From: an uncultured bacterium
GTDB lineage: Bacteria > Patescibacteriota > Minisyncoccia > Phycocordibacterales > CAIZLB01
Reading direction: 5' to 3'
DNA length: 5,387 nt
Assembly (NCBI GenBank): GCA_937873535.1
Contig: CALMYA010000015.1
Location: forward strand, 1 to 5,387
Part shown: positions 5,237-5,387 of the stretch, in pieces
How the letters are laid out: each line of letters opens with the position of its first letter
Numbering within the stretch: position 1 is the stretch's first letter
Program-made: the position numbers and the translations under genes
Notes under the pieces: generated by a model
Databases searched by the model: none
What the model was told of the DNA's origin: nothing
What the model saw: the letters and a program-made list of their open reading frames with translations, nothing else

Positions 5237-5307
5237 TGGGGGATCGTCTAATGGTAGGACTTTCGGTTTTGGTCCGAAAAATTTAGGTTCGAATCCTAGT
5301 CCCCCAG
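5237..5307 (+). tRNA. tRNA-Gln (anticodon UUG)
   Basis: A full cloverleaf can be drawn. The acceptor is TGGGGGA/TCCCCCA (5237-5243 with 5300-5306). The D stem is GTC/GAC around a GG-containing loop (5246-5260). The anticodon stem is TTCGG/CCGAA (5262-5266 with 5274-5278), with loop TTTTGGT giving anticodon TTG at 5269-5271. The variable loop is 4 bases. The T arm is TTAGG/CCTAG with loop TTCGAAT (5283-5299). The discriminator is G73 (5307), as usual for glutamine tRNA, and the T1-A72 pair is also typical. The CCA end is not encoded (next bases CAG), so it must be added by the CCA-adding enzyme. The gene starts 9 bases after the preceding stop codon. A TAAAAT at 5206-5211 could be its -10 box; no stem-loop with a good U-tract follows it. 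Confidence 0.97.
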
Positions 5308-5346
5308 CAGTGATATGTACCCCATAAAGTAGACACAGGGTACTGC

Positions 5347-5384
5347 TTTCTTTTGTTACAATACTTAGTAACTAACAAAAGAAA
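5347..5384. repeat. 12-bp perfect inverted repeat around the presumed transposase promoter
   Basis: TTTCTTTTGTTA (5347-5358) and TAACAAAAGAAA (5373-5384) are perfect reverse complements separated by 14 bases; within these, GTTAC/GTAAC (5355-5359 with 5368-5372) could compete. The left arm overlaps the extended -10 box (5354-5362); the right arm ends at the window edge, where a start codon may begin. A transcript starting near 5369 would lack the left arm, whereas read-through from tRNA-Gln would contain both. Confidence 0.75.
5354..5362 (+). promoter_or_regulatory. Extended -10 promoter in the presumed insertion-sequence end
   Basis: TGT plus TACAAT (hexamer 5357-5362, five of six matches) forms an extended -10. 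TAGACA at 5330-5335 resembles a -35 box but is 21 bases away. Transcription would start near 5369, pointing out of the window to the right, as expected for the transposase genes of an insertion sequence. Confidence 0.5.
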
Positions 5385-5387
5385 TAT

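Larger units (their letters stand above)
5311..5387 (+). mobile_element. Left end of a probable IS3-family insertion sequence (cut by window edge)
   Basis: The stretch starts TGAT and continues with TACCCC and AGTAGACAC, the layout of IS3-family terminal inverted repeats (TG terminus, a C-run, then a GACA block), closely like the end of IS3 itself as I remember it. It begins 3 bases after the tRNA-Gln discriminator. Inside are a short inverted repeat GTACCC/GGGTAC (5317-5322 with 5338-5343), an extended -10 box TGTTACAAT (5354-5362) suited to a transposase gene, and a 12-bp perfect inverted repeat (5347-5384). The window ends in ...ATAT, so a start codon ATG at 5386 is possible if the next base is G. 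No transposase sequence is within the window, so the call rests on the terminus alone. Confidence 0.55.

Noticed and set aside
5317..5343. GTACCC/GGGTAC stem followed by a T-rich stretch, as a terminator of tRNA-Gln
   Set aside because: The 6-bp stem with a 15-base loop is weak and the T-tract is interrupted (TGCTTTCTTTTG). It fits better as part of the insertion-sequence end.

Overview
The window looks like a chromosomal segment of a bacterium with a small genome and mixed GC content, most likely from the Candidate Phyla Radiation (Patescibacteria, Parcubacteria-like). This rests on three things: a DnaX that lacks the zinc module and the tau C-terminus, an HTH plus LAGLIDADG-like protein of a type I associate with these genomes, and genes with no Shine-Dalgarno sequence. 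The assignment is an inference from features, not a database match.

Left third (1-1400): two minus-strand genes of unknown function. One encodes a 137-aa soluble protein (549-136) and the other a 210-aa protein with a single N-terminal membrane anchor (1398-766). Each is followed by a terminator hairpin oriented for the minus strand, so they are probably separate transcription units. The 311-bp divergent region 1399-1709 holds a long imperfect palindrome (1463-1518), a candidate minus-strand promoter (1634-1605) and an extended -10 promoter placed directly on the start codon of the next gene.

Middle (1710-3240): a tRNA-dihydrouridine synthase with an intact flavin/tRNA catalytic core, followed by about 385 bases without a convincing gene. 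That stretch has a TTGACA box at its left edge, several stem-loops inside and a textbook intrinsic terminator at 3204-3239. It is the best candidate in the window for an undescribed structured RNA; signatures of SRP RNA, tmRNA and RNase P RNA were looked for and not found.

Right third (3284-5387): dnaX (clamp-loader ATPase, gamma-like short form), then a 247-aa HTH/LAGLIDADG-like protein, then tRNA-Gln(UUG). Three bases after the tRNA begins what looks like the left end of an IS3-family insertion sequence. The window stops just before its first ORF would start.

The three plus-strand protein genes share a start architecture: a TGn-extended -10 box whose last base lies 6 or 7 nt before the ATG, with no ribosome binding site. 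This predicts leaderless mRNAs. Dus and tRNA-Gln both belong to translation and DnaX to replication; no shared pathway links the genes beyond housekeeping.
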